A stretch of DNA of 6,509 nucleotides, taken from Alphaproteobacteria bacterium (GTDB taxonomy: Bacteria > Pseudomonadota > Alphaproteobacteria > Sphingomonadales > Emcibacteraceae). The DNA lies in contig JAADGA010000089.1 of assembly GCA_013152615.1 (NCBI GenBank), positions 1 to 6,509 of the forward strand, in the 5' to 3' direction. Below the pieces are notes generated by a model, which did no database searches, was not told where the DNA came from, and saw only the letters and a program-made list of their open reading frames with translations. This document shows positions 1 to 6,426 of the stretch, piece by piece (position 1 is the stretch's first letter; every line of letters starts with the position of its first letter). The position numbers and the translations under genes were made by a program.

Positions 1-705
1 AAATTCATGCTGAAAACCATGCCGGGGATTGATCGGCCGGCCTTGGCAACATTGTTACCGATATCCTGTGGTGAGAGCATCATGCTTGACCTTGGTGCCA
101 ATGTTGAATGCAATGAAGATAATCTGGTGCAGTTCGCCATCATGGGGGCGGCGTTTGCGCGGACGGTACTTGGACTGGCCAAACCTTCGGTGGCACTGCT
201 CAATGTCGGGGTCGAGGAATTGAAGGGCAACGAGGTTATCAAGAATGCCGACCGTATGTTGCGCGATGCCAGCCTGCCGATGGATTATATCGGCTTTACC
301 GAGGGCCATGGCCTCGCCATGGGCGAAGTTGATGTGGTTGTTACCGATGGCTTCACCGGCAATGTTGCCTTGAAAACGGCAGAGGGAACGGCGCTGATGA
401 TTGTCGGCATGCTGAAGGCGGCACTGTCCGATTCCATGATGTCGAAAATTGGTTACCTGTTTGCCAAACCGGCTCTGATCGGGTTCAAGGCCCATCTGGA
501 CCCGAATAATTATAATGGTGCCGTTTTTATGGGCCTTAACGGGCTGCTGATAAAAAGTCATGGCAGTGCCTCGGCCTCGGGCTTTGCCAGTGCCATCTGC
601 GTTGCTGCGGATATGGCGTCAAACGATCTTGCGGGAAGAATAACCAAGGACCTCAAGCGTTTTGAAAATCATATTGAGGATGTTATTGAGGAAAAGGCGG
701 TATGA
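1..705 (+). CDS. plsX: PlsX, phosphate acyltransferase (5' end outside the window)
   Basis: Acyl-ACP:phosphate acyltransferase, a peripheral membrane enzyme that makes acyl-phosphate from acyl-ACP and phosphate; PlsY then uses it to acylate glycerol-3-phosphate. The frame is open from base 1, and the visible 234 residues are roughly the C-terminal two thirds of a family usually near 340 residues. The ATG at 7 lies inside the conserved part, so it is not the true start. Family signatures seen: PGIDRPAL near the left edge, [43 protein letters not shown] and [19 protein letters not shown]. The stop TGA overlaps the fabH start (ATGA at 702-705), which points to translational coupling, as is usual for plsX-fabH. 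Identity is seen directly from these motifs; the role is known for the family. No truncation or frameshift is visible inside the window. Confidence 0.95.
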   Translation, partial: KFMLKTMPGIDRPALATLLPISCGESIMLDLGANVECNEDNLVQFAIMGAAFARTVLGLAKPSVALLNVGVEELKGNEVIKNADRMLRDASLPMDYIGFTEGHGLAMGEVDVVVTDGFTGNVALKTAEGTALMIVGMLKAALSDSMMSKIGYLFAKPALIGFKAHLDPNNYNGAVFMGLNGLLIKSHGSASASGFASAICVAADMASNDLAGRITKDLKRFENHIEDVIEEKAV

Positions 706-1679
706 CCATGTTTCGTTCGATTATTGCCGGCTGCGGGTCATATCTTCCTGAAAAAATAATAACCAACAAGCAAATGGAGGATATTGTCGATACCACTGAT
801 GAGTGGATTATCGAGAGAACCGGCATTACCCAGCGCCATATTGCCGCCGATGATGAATTGACATCTGATCTTGCCATCAGGGCCGCAGAAAAGGCACTGG
901 CGAATGCCGGTCTGAAAGCGAGTGACATTGAGCTGATTGTGGTGGCAACATCAACCCCCGACCAGACATTTCCGGCAACCGCAACCCGCGTTCAGGCGGG
1001 CATTGGTATGGACAAGGGTGCCGCTTTTGATATTCAGGCGGTATGTTCGGGCTTTATCTACGCGCTGGCGGTGGCGGATAACTTTATCCGTGCCGGTCAG
1101 GCCAGACATGTGCTGGTGATCGGGGCGGAGACCTTTTCCCGGATACTGGACTGGAACGACCGGGCGACCTGTGTGCTGTTTGGTGATGGTGCCGGTGCGG
1201 TGGTGCTGTCTGCGACAACCGGGACAGGCACCAGCAGTGACCGGGGAATCCTGTCAACCCATCTTCATTCTGATGGCCGCTATAATGATCTGCTCTATGT
1301 TGACGGCGGGGTGTCCTCAACCCGATCGACTGGCTATTTGCGGATGAAGGGCAAGGAGGTCTTTCGTCATGCTGTGGTCAATCTGGCCAGTGTGGTCAAG
1401 GAGGCGCTGGAATATAACAATCTTGGTGCGGATGATATTGATATGGTGATTCCCCATCAGGCCAACAAACGGATACTGGATGCGACCGCGCGCAAGCTTA
1501 AAATGGATCCGGCGAAAGTCGCGGTCACGGTCGACCGGCATGCCAATACCTCGTCGGCATCAATCCCGCTTGCCCTTGATGAAATGCTCAGGCAGGGCCG
1601 AATCGCTCAGGGTGATATTGTCGTGCTTGAGGCAATGGGTGGTGGTTTTACCTGGGGGTCTTGCCTGATTCGGTGGTAA
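702..1679 (+). CDS. fabH: FabH, beta-ketoacyl-ACP synthase III
   Basis: Cytosolic condensing enzyme that starts type II fatty acid synthesis by joining an acyl-CoA (normally acetyl-CoA) to malonyl-ACP. Its 325 residues match the usual length. The thiolase-fold catalytic triad is complete: Cys115 in DIQAVCSGF, His252 in IPHQANKRI and Asn282 in HANTSSAS. Also present are the N-terminal [13 protein letters not shown] and [10 protein letters not shown] blocks, GDGAGAVVL near 161-169 and a C-terminal [13 protein letters not shown]. The start at 702 overlaps the plsX stop and has GAGGAAAAGG just upstream; a second ATG at 708 (two codons later) is possible and would change nothing important. Transcription probably comes from upstream with plsX. 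I see no strong hairpin terminator after the stop, so some read-through into ihfA is possible. Confidence 0.97.
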   Translation: MTMFRSIIAGCGSYLPEKIITNKQMEDIVDTTDEWIIERTGITQRHIAADDELTSDLAIRAAEKALANAGLKASDIELIVVATSTPDQTFPATATRVQAGIGMDKGAAFDIQAVCSGFIYALAVADNFIRAGQARHVLVIGAETFSRILDWNDRATCVLFGDGAGAVVLSATTGTGTSSDRGILSTHLHSDGRYNDLLYVDGGVSSTRSTGYLRMKGKEVFRHAVVNLASVVKEALEYNNLGADDIDMVIPHQANKRILDATARKLKMDPAKVAVTVDRHANTSSASIPLALDEMLRQGRIAQGDIVVLEAMGGGFTWGSCLIRW

Positions 1680-1711
1680 AATAAACCTTTTATCAACGAT
1701 AGGTGGGTATT

Positions 1712-1765
1712 ATGAGCCAAAAAGAGCGTTATCTTGTCTCTGAGAAACTCATGCCATCCCTTTGA
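1712..1765 (+). CDS. Possible 17-residue leader peptide before ihfA
   Basis: A short frame, ATG at 1712 to TGA at 1763-1765, encodes MSQKERYLVSEKLMPSL. It has a good ribosome-binding sequence, AGGTGG at 1701-1706, five bases before the ATG. It lies between fabH and ihfA and ends 55 bases before the ihfA ATG. It shows no run of a single amino acid as in classical attenuators and no membrane segment. The candidate ihfA promoter starts at 1768, just after its stop, so it would be translated only from read-through fabH transcripts. It may equally be a chance frame; no family is recognised. Confidence 0.25.
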   Translation: MSQKERYLVSEKLMPSL

Positions 1766-1767
1766 TA
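1755..1767 (-). promoter_or_regulatory. Candidate IHF-binding site upstream of ihfA
   Basis: Read on the - strand the bases are TATCAAAGGGATG, which fits the IHF consensus WATCAANNNNTTR at eight of nine defined positions (one mismatch in the TTR part). It abuts the candidate -35 box at 1768. IHF represses its own alpha-subunit gene in E. coli, so autoregulation is plausible. By a rough estimate assuming equal base frequencies, a match this good is expected about 0.1 times by chance in this 141-bp gap, so the evidence is suggestive only. Confidence 0.3.
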
Positions 1768-1796
1768 TTGACGGGTAATTATGGGTGAAGTACAGT
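1768..1796 (+). promoter_or_regulatory. Candidate sigma-70-type promoter for ihfA
   Basis: TTGACG (1768-1773, five of six matches to TTGACA) is followed after exactly 17 bases by TACAGT (1791-1796, four of six matches to TATAAT). Transcription would begin near 1803, giving a leader of about 18 bases before the ihfA start at 1821, just long enough for its ribosome-binding site. This would let ihfA be expressed independently of plsX-fabH. Confidence 0.4.
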
Positions 1797-1807
1797 GAAA
1801 GCATATT

Positions 1808-1813
1808 AAAGGA
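1808..1813 (+). promoter_or_regulatory. Ribosome-binding site that decides the ihfA start
   Basis: AAAGGA lies seven bases before the ATG at 1821. The frame stays open to an earlier codon at 1785, but nothing resembling a ribosome-binding site with good spacing precedes that codon, and the family begins at the later ATG. Confidence 0.7.
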
Positions 1814-1820
1814 TAAAAAA

Positions 1821-2123
1821 ATGAGCGGAAAAACTGTGACAAGGGCCGATTTAAGTGAGGCCGTTTATCAGGAAGTAGGGCTGTCCAGAAATGAATCGGC
1901 TGAGTTGGTAGAGGCTGTTCTGGACCAGATTTCACAAAATCTGGTTGAGGGGGACAATGTTAAAATTTCTTCTTTTGGCAGTTTTATCGTCCGGTCAAAG
2001 GATAGCCGTATCGGCAGGAATCCCAAAACCGGGGAGGAAGTGCCAATTGAACCGCGCAAGGTTCTGGTTTTCAGGCCGTCACAGGTGCTGAAAAGTCGCG
2101 TTAGCGGCCTGAGTGACCGTTAA
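1821..2123 (+). CDS. ihfA: Integration host factor alpha subunit
   Basis: Small nucleoid protein that pairs with the beta subunit, binds the minor groove at specific sites and bends DNA sharply, serving replication, recombination and transcription. The product is 100 residues from the ATG at 1821, the normal size; the longer frame from 1785 would add 12 residues foreign to the family. Visible features: the N-terminal helical dimerisation part ([16 protein letters not shown]), VKISSFGSF near 48-55, and the beta-arm [16 protein letters not shown] at 65-80 with the intercalating Pro68, followed by [14 protein letters not shown]. The sequence SSFGSF plus KSRV at the end favours IHF alpha over HU. 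It sits between fabH and a MerR gene, the usual alphaproteobacterial order. A candidate promoter at 1768-1796 and an adjacent IHF-like site suggest own transcription and perhaps feedback control; both are inferences. Confidence 0.95.
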   Translation: MSGKTVTRADLSEAVYQEVGLSRNESAELVEAVLDQISQNLVEGDNVKISSFGSFIVRSKDSRIGRNPKTGEEVPIEPRKVLVFRPSQVLKSRVSGLSDR

Positions 2124-2185
2124 CAGTAGCGTATAGATCTGATTTTCCTGAAAGAGTCGTTGGTAGTGTCGCGTTGATGGGCGGG

Positions 2186-2204
2186 CTTTCTTTGATAAAG
2201 AGGG
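2186..2204 (+). promoter_or_regulatory. Possible hairpin covering the merR ribosome-binding site
   Basis: Bases 2186-2193 can pair with 2197-2204 around a GAT loop: eight pairs, two of them G-U. The 3' arm contains AGAGGG (2199-2204), the ribosome-binding sequence five bases before the ATG at 2210. The stem is AT-rich and weak, so it would at most tune translation. Confidence 0.25.
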
Positions 2205-2209
2205 ATAAT

Positions 2210-2662
2210 ATGGCCTCTGGAGCTGATAAATCACCTAATGCCTTTCGGACCATAAGTGAAGTTGCTGATTTTATGGGGGTGCCGCAGCATGTCCTGCGAT
2301 TTTGGGAAAGCAAGTTCAGCCAGATCAGCCCGATGAAAAGGGGCGGTGGGCGGCGCTATTACCGTCCCGAAGATATCGAGATTATTGATGTAATCCGCAC
2401 ATTGCTCCACGAAGACGGCTATACCATCAAGGGGGCGCAGAAATATCTGAAAGAACGCGGGGTCAAACATGTTCTCAGTAATCTGAATAATAATGCCGCT
2501 ACTGAAAAATCATATGAGCTTTCCGGTGATGACCGTGATAATCCGGCGCGGCTTAGCGGGGACAGCAGTCAGCAGCAGCAGGGTGACGCTGATGCGGTTA
2601 CTCTGCTAAAAGACCTCAGGGGTCGTCTCGAAAAAATCCGCCTGAATTTAAAACAGGATTGA
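2210..2662 (+). CDS. MerR-family transcriptional regulator
   Basis: DNA-binding regulator with a winged helix-turn-helix of the MerR type. From the ATG at 2210 it is 150 residues. The helix-turn-helix spans about 12-33 ([22 protein letters not shown]), the wing follows as [15 protein letters not shown] (43-57), and helices continue through [26 protein letters not shown]. The C-terminal half (about 90-130) is polar and low in complexity, with QQQQ at 121-124, then a short basic helix [16 protein letters not shown]. No cysteine is present, so metal or redox sensing of the MerR/SoxR kind is unlikely. This start was chosen because AGAGGG ends five bases before it; earlier in-frame TTG 2174 and ATG 2177 would add 11-12 residues with poorer signals. 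It follows ihfA by 86 bases, as in many alphaproteobacteria. Its targets are not known to me. Confidence 0.9.
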   Translation: MASGADKSPNAFRTISEVADFMGVPQHVLRFWESKFSQISPMKRGGGRRYYRPEDIEIIDVIRTLLHEDGYTIKGAQKYLKERGVKHVLSNLNNNAATEKSYELSGDDRDNPARLSGDSSQQQQGDADAVTLLKDLRGRLEKIRLNLKQD

Positions 2663-2716
2663 TCATAAGACCGGCCCGGATTAAATGTAAGGCAGGCCCG
2701 GATTAATCATAAGGCA
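2663..2716. repeat. 22-bp imperfect tandem repeat after merR
   Basis: Two 22-bp units, 2663-2684 and 2685-2706, are identical at 17 of 22 positions and share the perfect 12-mer GGCCCGGATTAA at 2673-2684 and 2695-2706. A third partial copy, TCATAAGGCA, follows at 2707-2716. The array begins directly after the merR stop. A two-turn period of about 22 bp could suit a protein bound on one face of the helix, or it may be slippage in a gap between genes. Confidence 0.7.
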
Positions 2717-2737
2717 AACACTGTCAGTGACAGCCGG

Positions 2738-2759
2738 AAATTGGCCAGAAATTGGCCAG
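2738..2759. repeat. Perfect 11-bp duplication
   Basis: AAATTGGCCAG occurs twice head to tail (2738-2748 and 2749-2759). Each copy carries the self-complementary TGGCCA, so the duplication itself creates the hairpin described at 2742-2758. Confidence 0.85.
2742..2758. terminator. Candidate bidirectional terminator between convergent genes
   Basis: TGGCCA-GAAAT-TGGCCA forms a six-pair GC-rich stem with a five-base loop. On the + strand it is followed by GTTTATATT, on the - strand by ATTTCC. The T-tracts are poor, but the place, between the stops of merR (2662) and the - strand gene (2769), is where a shared terminator is expected. A second weak dyad, CTGTC-AGT-GACAG, lies just left at 2721-2733. 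Confidence 0.4.
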
Positions 2760-2768
2760 TTTATATTA

Positions 2769-4343
2769 TCAATAGCGGCGGCCTCTGGTTAGTTTCAGGA
2801 TATAATCCTGCCAGCCGGTCAGGGTCAGTTTTGTTTCACTGGTGGCATCCTTGACCATCACCCCGACCAGCATCTCCTTGTTTTTTACCGCTTCCACTTT
2901 TTTCATTTCGATGGCAAGGGTGATCCCCCTCGGACTGAGCAGGCTCAGGGTGGAACTGCTGCCGAACCAGCCAGCACTGTCATATTGCTGGAATTTATAG
3001 CCGGAATTATTCAGGTCACAGATCAGTAATCCCAAAGTGGTTTCGCCTTTGGGGCCAAGCAGCGCACTGTCGCGGTCCCCGGCATCAAGCTTAGCCGTCT
3101 CAAGTTGCTTATAACAGGCTATTTTGCGGATATCCTGCCGCATTGTCCGGGCGCGCTCCCGGGCAATTCCCTGATAATCCTTAAGATTTGCCGGTGCCGG
3201 GCGGTATTTAAATAAATTACCTATTGACGCCCGGACTTGTTGCAGGCCGGCTACCGAGGCCGGCAGGCGGGCCAGATTTCCCTTGAAATCATTAACCGCG
3301 GTGGCCGCTATGCGGTTGAGCGTGGTGGCATAGGCCTTTTCAAAGCTGTTCCAGCGGCTTGTTCTGACCTGACCCAGGCCCGTCTGAATTTTCTCACGGT
3401 AGGCGAGTAATTTTTTTAATCCATCCAGCCCGTCCGAAAAATTATCCAGACCGGCTATCGCTTCATCCGTTGCCTCGGCGGCAATAGCGCGGCTGCTGGC
3501 GATATAAGCTTGGTTAAAATCATTCCATCGGCGGCTTCTGATACCTTGCAGGTCTTTTTGCACCGTCACGCGAAAGGCCTGAAGCTGCTTCAATCCTTTC
3601 AGGGTTCGGGGAAAGCTGCTAAATTTTGCCCTGGCATTTTCGACCATCCTGTCGGCGAGGATGATCGCCTGATTTTGCAGGGCAATAGTGTGGTTTTTCC
3701 TGACACCGGGCCGAAGATAGATGAATTGCGGATTTCGGGCCATCACGGCCAGCGCATCAATATTGGCCTTTGACGGCGACATGGCTTTGGCTGTGGCCAG
3801 TTGTTTGTTTTTCAGCATCAGCGCTTTTTTGTGCCGGGGATAGAGTTTCCGCTGGTGGCGGATAATTGAAGAATATGAGTCAATGCCCTTTGACGGCGTC
3901 GTCACCCCGATCATGCCAATAAAACTGACCGCGCCGTTATAGATTTTTGAGGCCTGATAATTACGCTTGTTATAGGCGGCCCATCCGGCCTTGCTGGCCC
4001 GTGCCGAGCAGTTTTTTGCCACCAGCCTGAAGCGTCGCAGATCTTTATTGCTCCATTGGTCAAATGTTGTGTCAAATGTCGGTTTGAACAGTTTATCCAT
4101 AAAGCCGGACATCAAATATTTGCCATCGACTTTTTTGCCATTGATCACCCCGCCCCAGAAATTCCCCAGAATAATATTCTTATCCAGCTTATTGGCGGCT
4201 GCCGCCCATCGGACAATAGCGCCGCACCCGGGAAGGCGGGTCGCGGCGCTGGCTGAAAAACTGAGTAAAGAACCTACGGTAAATATTACAGTAATCAATC
4301 CAGGACCTGCCCGGCCATGGTTGATGGCATTCCGATATGACAT
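2769..4343 (-). CDS. Exported, strongly basic repeat-containing protein of unknown function
   Basis: Not recognised. The product is 524 residues from the ATG at 4343, with GAGAGGG seven bases upstream; an in-frame TTG at 4349, preceded by AGGAG, would add two residues. A Sec signal peptide is clear: polar N-terminus, hydrophobic LITVIFTVGSLLSF (16-29) and an ASA cleavage site at 31-33, so the mature protein is periplasmic or secreted. By hand count it holds about 82 Lys/Arg against 37 Asp/Glu, with the excess strongest before residue 220. The middle (about 236-405) is predicted helical from its pattern and contains a 58-residue duplication with RWNxFxxAY, plus a weaker third copy from about 360. 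The C-terminal 110 residues look beta-rich. Mature cysteines are 40, 112, 410 and 442, which could form two disulfides. No catalytic motif, lipobox or other membrane segment is seen. It stands alone, convergent with merR, and downstream of the aminotransferase with its own leader. Confidence 0.85.
   Translation of the reverse strand: MSYRNAINHGRAGPGLITVIFTVGSLLSFSASAATRLPGCGAIVRWAAAANKLDKNIILGNFWGGVINGKKVDGKYLMSGFMDKLFKPTFDTTFDQWSNKDLRRFRLVAKNCSARASKAGWAAYNKRNYQASKIYNGAVSFIGMIGVTTPSKGIDSYSSIIRHQRKLYPRHKKALMLKNKQLATAKAMSPSKANIDALAVMARNPQFIYLRPGVRKNHTIALQNQAIILADRMVENARAKFSSFPRTLKGLKQLQAFRVTVQKDLQGIRSRRWNDFNQAYIASSRAIAAEATDEAIAGLDNFSDGLDGLKKLLAYREKIQTGLGQVRTSRWNSFEKAYATTLNRIAATAVNDFKGNLARLPASVAGLQQVRASIGNLFKYRPAPANLKDYQGIARERARTMRQDIRKIACYKQLETAKLDAGDRDSALLGPKGETTLGLLICDLNNSGYKFQQYDSAGWFGSSSTLSLLSPRGITLAIEMKKVEAVKNKEMLVGVMVKDATSETKLTLTGWQDYILKLTRGRRY
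3288..3614 (-). repeat. Coding duplication of a 58-residue helical unit
   Basis: Within the exported protein, residues 244-294 (bases 3462-3614) and 302-352 (bases 3288-3440) align without gaps and agree at 21 of 51 positions, including GLK, A-x-R, RWNxF, AY and IAA. The next stretch, from about residue 360, repeats the GL-x4-A spacing and then diverges. The period of 58 residues is exact between Trp273 and Trp331. Confidence 0.8.
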
Positions 4344-4411
4344 AGCCAAACCCTCTCCTTGTATGGCATTTCCCCTCCCCGATCTAGATTTTATATATCA
4401 GGACTTTTGTG

Positions 4412-4440
4412 AATATAACCTGAACGGGGTTGCAAGTAAA
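4412..4440 (-). promoter_or_regulatory. Candidate promoter for the exported protein gene
   Basis: On the - strand, TTTACT (4435-4440, four of six matches) and TATATT (4412-4417, five of six matches) are separated by exactly 17 bases. Initiation would fall near 4405, leaving a leader of about 60 bases. The 117-bp gap after the aminotransferase supports a separate promoter, but AT-rich gaps give chance matches easily. Confidence 0.35.
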
Positions 4441-4460
4441 ATACCAATACAACGACAAGC

Positions 4461-5642
4461 TTATTTCAAGGCCTTTTTCAATCTTTCCATGGCAATGCGC
4501 AATTGCTGTGGTGACCGGCAGTAGCATAGTCGCAGGAATTTCTCCGATCCTTTGCCAAAAAAGCAGCCGGGGGCGAGGCCGACTTTGGAGCTGGCCAGAA
4601 TATCAATACAGGCCTGTTTTGAATCTGCCATACCGTCGATCTCGAAAAAGGCATACATGGCACCGGCGGGGCGCTGATGCAGGATCACCCGCGGGATTTC
4701 TGCGAGAACGTCACAGGCGATCTCCATACCGATACGACAGTAATCGGTCATATATTTGACGAAATCCTCGCCGTCGCGAATGGCGGCGATGCCACCATAC
4801 TGAAGATAGGTTGTCGTGCCGCTGGTGGTATATTGCACCATCATTGCCATGGTTGATTCGAGCGACGGCGGATGCACCAGCCAGCCGAGCCGACTGCCGG
4901 TCATGCTCCATGATTTTGACAGACTGTTGACGATCAGCACCCGGTCCTCCGGTTCCGAAATATCAAGGAACGACGGCACCACATACTGGTCAAAGGACAT
5001 CCGGCAGTAAACCTCGTCTGAAATAATCCAGATATTTTTTTCACGGCCAAGGGCGAGCAGTTGTTTCTGAACCGCGACCGGCAGGATGGCCCCGGTCGGG
5101 TTGCCGGGCGAGGCGAAAAAGATCGCTTTGGTCCGGCTGTCACAGGCGGCGGCGACTTTTTCCACATCCAGACTCCAGCCCTGATCATCCAGATCCATGC
5201 GCACCGAGCGGGTTTCGGCCCCGACCAGTTGCACAATCCCGGTGATATTGGGCCAGACCGGATCAACGATCACAACATTATCGCCTTCGCCAGTGGTCAG
5301 CTGTATCGCCAGCATGATTGCCGGCATGCCGCCGGAGGTTACGGTGATCCGCTCCATTTCAACCGGTTTTGCATTCAGCCCGGTCAGATAGGTCGCCAGG
5401 GTCTGACGGAATTCCGGGATGCCGTTCTGATGACTGTAGAATGTCTGGCCGGCCTTCAGGGCATCATGGATTGCCGTGCCGATAAAGTCGGGGGTTACGA
5501 CATCGCCCTCGCCGAACCATAACGGGATAATTTCCTTGTTGCTAAAGGCGTCCTTGGCAATATTGGCAATATTTTCCAGCGACATTGATCTTATATGTTT
5601 TTTTACGCCGGGCAGGGCGGTAAGGGGCTGTTTTCCTGACAT
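4461..5642 (-). CDS. PLP-dependent aminotransferase, class I/II (fold type I)
   Basis: Cytosolic pyridoxal-phosphate enzyme that moves an amino group between an amino acid and a 2-oxo acid. The 393 residues match the family. Visible key residues: Lys243 in NSLSKSWSMTG as the Schiff-base lysine, Asn181 in SPGNPTGA, Asp209 and Tyr212 in ISDEVYCR, Trp130 in DPVWPN stacking on the cofactor, Arg251 for the phosphate, and Arg371 in FLRLCYC for the substrate carboxylate. YSHQNGIPEFRQ and TSGGMPAI are typical of the aspartate/tyrosine aminotransferase superfamily. The start at 5642 has AGGAG eight bases upstream. It begins 22 bases after the aldolase stop, so the two are very likely one operon. An oddity is MTGSRLGW, where relatives usually have Trp in place of Ser250. 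The substrate is undecided: aspartate, aromatic, arginine-pyruvate type or a hydroxy amino acid are all possible. Confidence 0.92.
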   Translation of the reverse strand: MSGKQPLTALPGVKKHIRSMSLENIANIAKDAFSNKEIIPLWFGEGDVVTPDFIGTAIHDALKAGQTFYSHQNGIPEFRQTLATYLTGLNAKPVEMERITVTSGGMPAIMLAIQLTTGEGDNVVIVDPVWPNITGIVQLVGAETRSVRMDLDDQGWSLDVEKVAAACDSRTKAIFFASPGNPTGAILPVAVQKQLLALGREKNIWIISDEVYCRMSFDQYVVPSFLDISEPEDRVLIVNSLSKSWSMTGSRLGWLVHPPSLESTMAMMVQYTTSGTTTYLQYGGIAAIRDGEDFVKYMTDYCRIGMEIACDVLAEIPRVILHQRPAGAMYAFFEIDGMADSKQACIDILASSKVGLAPGCFFGKGSEKFLRLCYCRSPQQLRIAMERLKKALK

Positions 5643-5664
5643 CTTGCTCTCTCCTGACGCAGAG

Positions 5665-6405
5665 TCATTCTGCGGTAAATTGAGTTAATCCGGTGCGGTA
5701 GCTTTGCCGGTTGCTGGTGATATCATCGTTCAACACCACCAGTTGGTAGCCCTGATCACGGCGCTTTCTGGCCTGATCAATGTCCGGAGTAAAAATACCG
5801 CAGCTGATATCGGCCCGGTCGCAGGCCTGGCGGATTTCCTGAATGGCGTGTTCCAGCGCAGGGTCATCCATCGCCAGCCCGAGCGACAGCGACAGGTCGC
5901 CGGTGCCGATGAAGATCATATCCAGCCCCGGCGTCCGCGCGATGGCGTCGACATTGTCAAGACCGGTGCGGGTCTCTATCATCAGCGCGACCACCGTTGC
6001 CTGATCGGCCTGTTTCCGGTAGGCGCTGAAATCAGCCAGCGGCCGCACCCCGCCGCCGGACCGCGAACCGTGAGGCGGGTATCTCGACCAGTCGACGGCC
6101 CGGGCGGCCTGTTCAGCCGTTTCAATCAGCGGAATAATCACGCCTTCCGCCCCGGCATCGAGCGCGGTGCTGATATCAAACCGGCTACAGTCGGCAACCC
6201 GGACCAGCACAATCAGCCGGTCTTTGATCAGACCGATGGCATTTTCAAGATTGCTGCGGCTCCACAGTCCGTGCTGGCGATCAAAAACCACCGCATCCAC
6301 TCCGGCATCACCGGCAAATTCCGCCAGCGGCACCGAGCCCAGTGACAGCCAGAAACAGCCAACCGTCCGTCCGTGCCGTAAAGCCTCGCTAAATCCAGAT
6401 CGCAT
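5665..6405 (-). CDS. HpcH/HpaI-type class II pyruvate aldolase
   Basis: Cytosolic metal-dependent aldolase that splits 4-hydroxy-2-oxo acids into pyruvate (or a related 2-oxo acid) and an aldehyde. The 246 residues are near the family's usual 250-265. The (beta/alpha)8 barrel carries Asp42 and His45 in VVFDRQHGLWS, Arg69 in VLVRVAD, the GAEGVIIPLIETAEQA block, Glu144 in MIETRTGLDN and Asp170 in IFIGTGDLSLSLG; the last two correspond to the metal ligands of HpaI. The residue before the catalytic His is Gln, where Glu is common. The start at 6405 has AGGGG eight bases upstream. It is first in a two-gene operon with the aminotransferase 22 bases downstream. Relatives include HpaI, GarL and YfaU; the exact substrate cannot be told from the sequence. 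Expression is probably controlled at the palindrome at 6447-6462. Confidence 0.88.
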   Translation of the reverse strand: MRSGFSEALRHGRTVGCFWLSLGSVPLAEFAGDAGVDAVVFDRQHGLWSRSNLENAIGLIKDRLIVLVRVADCSRFDISTALDAGAEGVIIPLIETAEQAARAVDWSRYPPHGSRSGGGVRPLADFSAYRKQADQATVVALMIETRTGLDNVDAIARTPGLDMIFIGTGDLSLSLGLAMDDPALEHAIQEIRQACDRADISCGIFTPDIDQARKRRDQGYQLVVLNDDITSNRQSYRTGLTQFTAE

Positions 6406-6426
6406 TCCCTGTTCCCCTGTGAATGA

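Noticed and set aside
55..561. Open frame of 168 codons on the - strand, inside plsX
   Set aside because: Lies wholly opposite conserved plsX sequence and shows no family features.
1646..1681. TTTTACC and GGTAAAA as a terminator stem at the end of fabH
   Set aside because: The seven-pair stem is AT-rich, has a 22-base loop within coding sequence and no T-tract follows.
1785..1820. Longer ihfA starting at 1785
   Set aside because: It would add 12 residues foreign to the family, while AAAGGA seven bases before 1821 gives the normal 100-residue protein.
2663..2716. Tandem repeats as a CRISPR array
   Set aside because: The units are adjacent with no spacers, only two and a half copies, and no cas gene is nearby.
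2663..2768. Possible tRNA gene after merR
   Set aside because: A tRNA follows this regulator in some alphaproteobacteria, but this gap shows no acceptor stem, T-loop GGTTC-like sequence or cloverleaf; it holds only short repeats.
3991..4524. Open frame of 177 codons on the + strand across the exported protein start and aminotransferase end
   Set aside because: It overlaps the signal peptide region of one gene and the C-terminus of another and has no motif of its own.
5061..5522. Open frame of 153 codons on the + strand, opposite the aminotransferase
   Set aside because: The opposite strand encodes conserved PLP-enzyme motifs throughout this stretch.
5704..6345. Open frame of 213 codons on the + strand, opposite the aldolase gene
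   Set aside because: The - strand product has a full set of HpcH/HpaI catalytic residues; the + strand frame has no recognisable motif or good ribosome-binding site and is a by-product of codon use.
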